This document shows, piece by piece, positions 14,803-16,527 of a stretch of DNA of 16,527 nt. This DNA comes from JAVBUY01 sp031552735 (GTDB lineage: Bacteria > Bacillota > Clostridia > Christensenellales > Aristaeellaceae): contig JAVBMF010000053.1 of the NCBI GenBank assembly GCA_031552735.1, forward strand, positions 1 to 16,527, read 5' to 3'. Positions within the stretch are counted from its first letter, which is position 1, and the number at the start of each line of letters is the position of its first letter. Both the position numbers and the translations under genes were made by a program. Below the pieces are notes generated by a model. The model did not search any database, was not told the DNA's origin, and was given only the letters and a program-made list of their open reading frames with translations.

Positions 14803-15429
14803 TTAGCGGGAGTAGAGCTCGACGATGAGGTGCTCTTCGATGGAGAGGTCAACATCCTCACGGGCGGGCATGGCAGTCACGGTAGCGGTCAGGTTTTCCG
14901 GATCATAGGTCAGCCACTTCGGGATGATGCGGCCGGTTCCGTCCTTCAGATCCTTGAAATGCACCTGCTCCTTGCTGCGCGGGCGGATGGTGATGACCTC
15001 GCCGGCTTCGACCAGGTAGGAAGGGATGTCCACCTTCTTGCCGTTGATCTGCACATGACCGTGACGGACCAACTGACGAGCCTGCGGACGCGAGGCGGCC
15101 AGCCCCAAGCGGAAGATGACATTGTCCAGGCGGCGCTCCAGCAGTTGGAGCAGGTTCTCGCCGGTGATGCCCTTCATGGTGGTGGCCTTCTCGTAATAGC
15201 GGTGGAACTGGCTCTCCAGCACGCCGTATGCGCGGCGGGCCTTCTGCTTCTCACGCAGCTGGATGCCATACTCCGACATTTTCTTCTGGCGCGCCTGGCC
15301 ATGCTGGCCGGGCGGGGTGGGACGCAGCGTCACCGCGCACTTCCCGGAAAAGCAGCGCTCGCCCTTGAGGAAGAGTTTCTGTCCCTCGCGGCGGCACAGA
15401 CGGCAAACCGAACCTGTATATCTAGCCAT
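14803..15429 (-). CDS. rpsD: 30S ribosomal protein S4 (zinc-binding form)
   Basis: A primary 16S rRNA-binding protein that nucleates 30S assembly. The 208 residues include an N-terminal zinc site C9-x2-C12-x13-C26-x4-C31, the C+ version of S4. The S4 RNA-binding domain follows from about 98 (RRLDNVIFRLGLAASRPQARQLVRHGHVQINGK...). In proteobacteria S4 is also the translational repressor of this gene cluster; in Bacillus rpsD lies elsewhere, so its place here between rpsK and rpoA follows the E. coli alpha-operon and Clostridia order. The start at 15429 has AAGGAGGAGG upstream. See the leader at 16240-16383. Confidence 0.98.
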   Translation of the reverse strand: MARYTGSVCRLCRREGQKLFLKGERCFSGKCAVTLRPTPPGQHGQARQKKMSEYGIQLREKQKARRAYGVLESQFHRYYEKATTMKGITGENLLQLLERRLDNVIFRLGLAASRPQARQLVRHGHVQINGKKVDIPSYLVEAGEVITIRPRSKEQVHFKDLKDGTGRIIPKWLTYDPENLTATVTAMPAREDVDLSIEEHLIVELYSR

Positions 15430-15444
15430 AACAGTACCTCCTCC

Positions 15445-15846
15445 TTACACTCTTCTACGCTTGGGCGGACGGCAGCCATTGTGCGGAATGGGCGTAACGT
15501 CCTTAATCATGTTGACCTCCAGACCGGCAGCTTGCAGCGAACGGATCGCGGCCTCGCGTCCGGAACCGGGGCCCTTCACATACACTTCAACGGTGCGCAG
15601 GCCATATTCCATCGCAGCCTTGGCAGCGGTCTCCGCAGCGGTCTGCGCCGCGAAGGGCGTAGATTTCTTGCTGCCGCGGAAGCCCAGGCCACCGGCCGAC
15701 GCCCACGAAAGCGCGTTGCCCGCGGTGTCGGTGATGGTGACGATGGTATTGTTGAAGGACGAGCGAATATGCGCGGCGCCACGCTCGACGAGCTTGCGCT
15801 CGCGGCGCTTGCGCGAGACCTTCTTGAGCTTTTGCTTGGGTGCCAT
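15445..15846 (-). CDS. rpsK: 30S ribosomal protein S11
   Basis: A platform protein of the small subunit near the E-site. The 133 residues contain the canonical IRSSFNNTIVTITDTAGNALSWASAGGLGFRGSKKSTPFAAQ and the C-terminal GLEVNMIKDVTPIPHNGCRPPKRRRV. The basic N-terminus (APKQKLKKVSRKRRERK) is slightly longer than in E. coli. ATG at 15846 has AGGAGGG upstream. It lies 15 bp before rpsD and 15 bp after rpsM. Confidence 0.98.
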   Translation of the reverse strand: MAPKQKLKKVSRKRRERKLVERGAAHIRSSFNNTIVTITDTAGNALSWASAGGLGFRGSKKSTPFAAQTAAETAAKAAMEYGLRTVEVYVKGPGSGREAAIRSLQAAGLEVNMIKDVTPIPHNGCRPPKRRRV

Positions 15847-15861
15847 GTCATTTCCCTCCTA

Positions 15862-16239
15862 TCACTTGGCGGCCTTCTTCTTGCCGGACACGATGCGCTT
15901 GGGACCTTTGCGCGTACGCGCATTTTGCTTGGTGTTCTGTCCACGCACCGGCAGGCCACGACGATGGCGCACGCCGCGATAGCAGCCGATTTCCACCATG
16001 CGCTTGATGTTCAGAGATACCTCGCGGCGCAGGTCGCCCTCCACCTTGAGGTTCTTCTCGATGTACTCGCGCAGTTTGTTGATCTCTTGCTCGGTCAGAT
16101 CCTTGATGCGGGTGTCCGGATTGATGCCGGTCGCCGCGATGGTCTGCTGAGCGGTCTTCAGGCCAATGCCGAAGATGTAGGTCAGACCGATCTCCACCCG
16201 CTTGTCGCGCGGCAGGTCTACGCCCGAAATACGTGCCAT
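15862..16239 (-). CDS. rpsM: 30S ribosomal protein S13
   Basis: A head protein of the 30S subunit that contacts the 50S subunit and P-site tRNA. The 125 residues begin MARISGVDLPRDKRVEIGLTYIFGIG and end with the basic tail RHRRGLPVRGQNTKQNARTRKGPKR...KKKAAK, both typical. ATG at 16239 is preferred: GGAGGTG lies about ten bases upstream. The alternative TTG at 16248 is almost inside that SD and adds only three residues. An unusually long 144-bp gap separates it from rpmJ. Confidence 0.97.
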   Translation of the reverse strand: MARISGVDLPRDKRVEIGLTYIFGIGLKTAQQTIAATGINPDTRIKDLTEQEINKLREYIEKNLKVEGDLRREVSLNIKRMVEIGCYRGVRHRRGLPVRGQNTKQNARTRKGPKRIVSGKKKAAK

Positions 16240-16383
16240 GTGTGTCAAGCACCTCCAGATTATGATCGCTATGGTTGTTGTAGGGATGTTGCGATGTATG
16301 AAAAGTCGCCGGGTTCACAAGCTACGGGTGAATCGCAGCCCATGCAGCCGCCCCAGCGAACCTTCCTGTCGGTTCGTAGGCGA
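16240..16383 (-). promoter_or_regulatory. Folded leader between rpmJ and rpsM (possible autoregulatory site)
   Basis: This is 144 nt without an ORF inside an operon whose other gaps are mostly 15-50 nt. On the minus strand, CGAACC (16376-16371) pairs with GGTTCG (16362-16357) around eight bases. TTCAC (16332-16328) pairs with GTGAA (16318-16314). The loop of the second hairpin contains CGTAG (16326-16322), complementary to CTACG (16379-16375), which permits a pseudoknot or a switch between folds, since CTACG overlaps the first stem. In E. coli, S4 represses the same gene set through a pseudoknot before rpsM. Equivalence is inference only; no family motif is recognised. I see no convincing promoter in it. 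Confidence 0.4.
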
Positions 16384-16497
16384 TTAGCCCTGCTTCTGCT
16401 TGTGCTTAGGGTTCTCGCAGATGATCATCACGCGGCCCTTGCGCCGGATGATCTTGCACTTCTCGCAAATGGGTTTTACGGAAGGTCTAACTTTCAT
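16384..16497 (-). CDS. rpmJ: 50S ribosomal protein L36
   Basis: A 37-residue protein, MKVRPSVKPICEKCKIIRRK followed by GRVMIICENPKHKQKQG, found by reading the frame directly. It has the zinc ribbon C11-x2-C14...C27-x4-H32 (the zinc-containing type) and the exact usual length. ATG at 16497 has GGAGG eight bases upstream. It is the first gene of the cluster in the window; infA would normally precede it but only 30 bp remain, and no part of infA can be identified there. Confidence 0.98.
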   Translation of the reverse strand: MKVRPSVKPICEKCKIIRRKGRVMIICENPKHKQKQG

Positions 16498-16527
16498 GGT
16501 GCCATCCTCCTCGCTGAAAAGTGTGCT

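Noticed and set aside
16243..16248. Perfect TTGACA just before rpsM
   Set aside because: No -10 element 16-18 bp downstream; it lies between the SD and the start codon of rpsM, so it is chance.
16498..16527. End of infA at the right edge
   Set aside because: Only 30 bp remain, with the rpmJ SD; no IF-1 C-terminal residues or in-frame stop can be identified.

Overview
The window reads as chromosomal backbone from a high-GC, Gram-positive, spore-forming Clostridia-type bacterium. Evidence for this: spoIIID next to an mbl-type mreB gene, a SAM-I (S-box) riboswitch in front of metK, a Zn-binding (Cys4) S4 protein, and the Firmicutes order rpmJ-rpsM-rpsK-rpsD-rpoA-rplQ-ecfA1-ecfA2-ecfT-truA. Comparison with gut Christensenellales/Oscillospirales is my inference from gene order and style, not something I could search. 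Almost everything is on the minus strand, so the order of transcription runs from right to left; only the ttcA-like gene is on the plus strand.

Right part (about 9.4-16.5 kb). The L36-S13-S11-S4-RpoA-L17 translation/transcription operon is followed by the energy-coupling module of an ECF vitamin transporter (EcfA1, EcfA2, EcfT) and tRNA pseudouridine synthase TruA. A hairpin and a sigma-A-like promoter between rplQ and ecfA1 suggest that the ECF/truA part can be transcribed separately. A 144-nt non-coding leader sits between rpmJ and rpsM. Next come the mother-cell sporulation regulator SpoIIID, with a sigma-E-like promoter, and the cell-shape actin homologue Mbl.

Middle part (about 4.2-8.4 kb). 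A two-TM membrane protein with an EF-hand-like loop (function unknown) is separated by a bidirectional terminator from a convergent TtcA-family tRNA thiolation enzyme. That enzyme's promoter overlaps, back to back, the promoter of a COG2426-type small membrane protein. metK follows, with its own consensus promoter, SAM-I riboswitch and intrinsic terminator.

Left part (1-4.2 kb). recD2 is preceded by a 124-nt nearly continuous RNA hairpin that begins close to a predicted transcription start. Downstream is about 600 bp of non-coding DNA made mostly of two inverted, diverged copies of a structured repeat. A tiny ribbon-helix-helix protein gene overlaps comF by 4 bp and has a perfect 10-bp inverted repeat at its promoter. 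At the left edge a strong-looking promoter drives a folded RNA that runs out of the window; its place after comF makes a raiA-motif RNA the best guess.

The most unusual items are the non-coding ones: the edge RNA, the inverted repeat pair, the recD2 leader hairpin, the RHH operator and the rpsM leader. I found no IS transposase, phage gene, CRISPR array, tRNA or rRNA.
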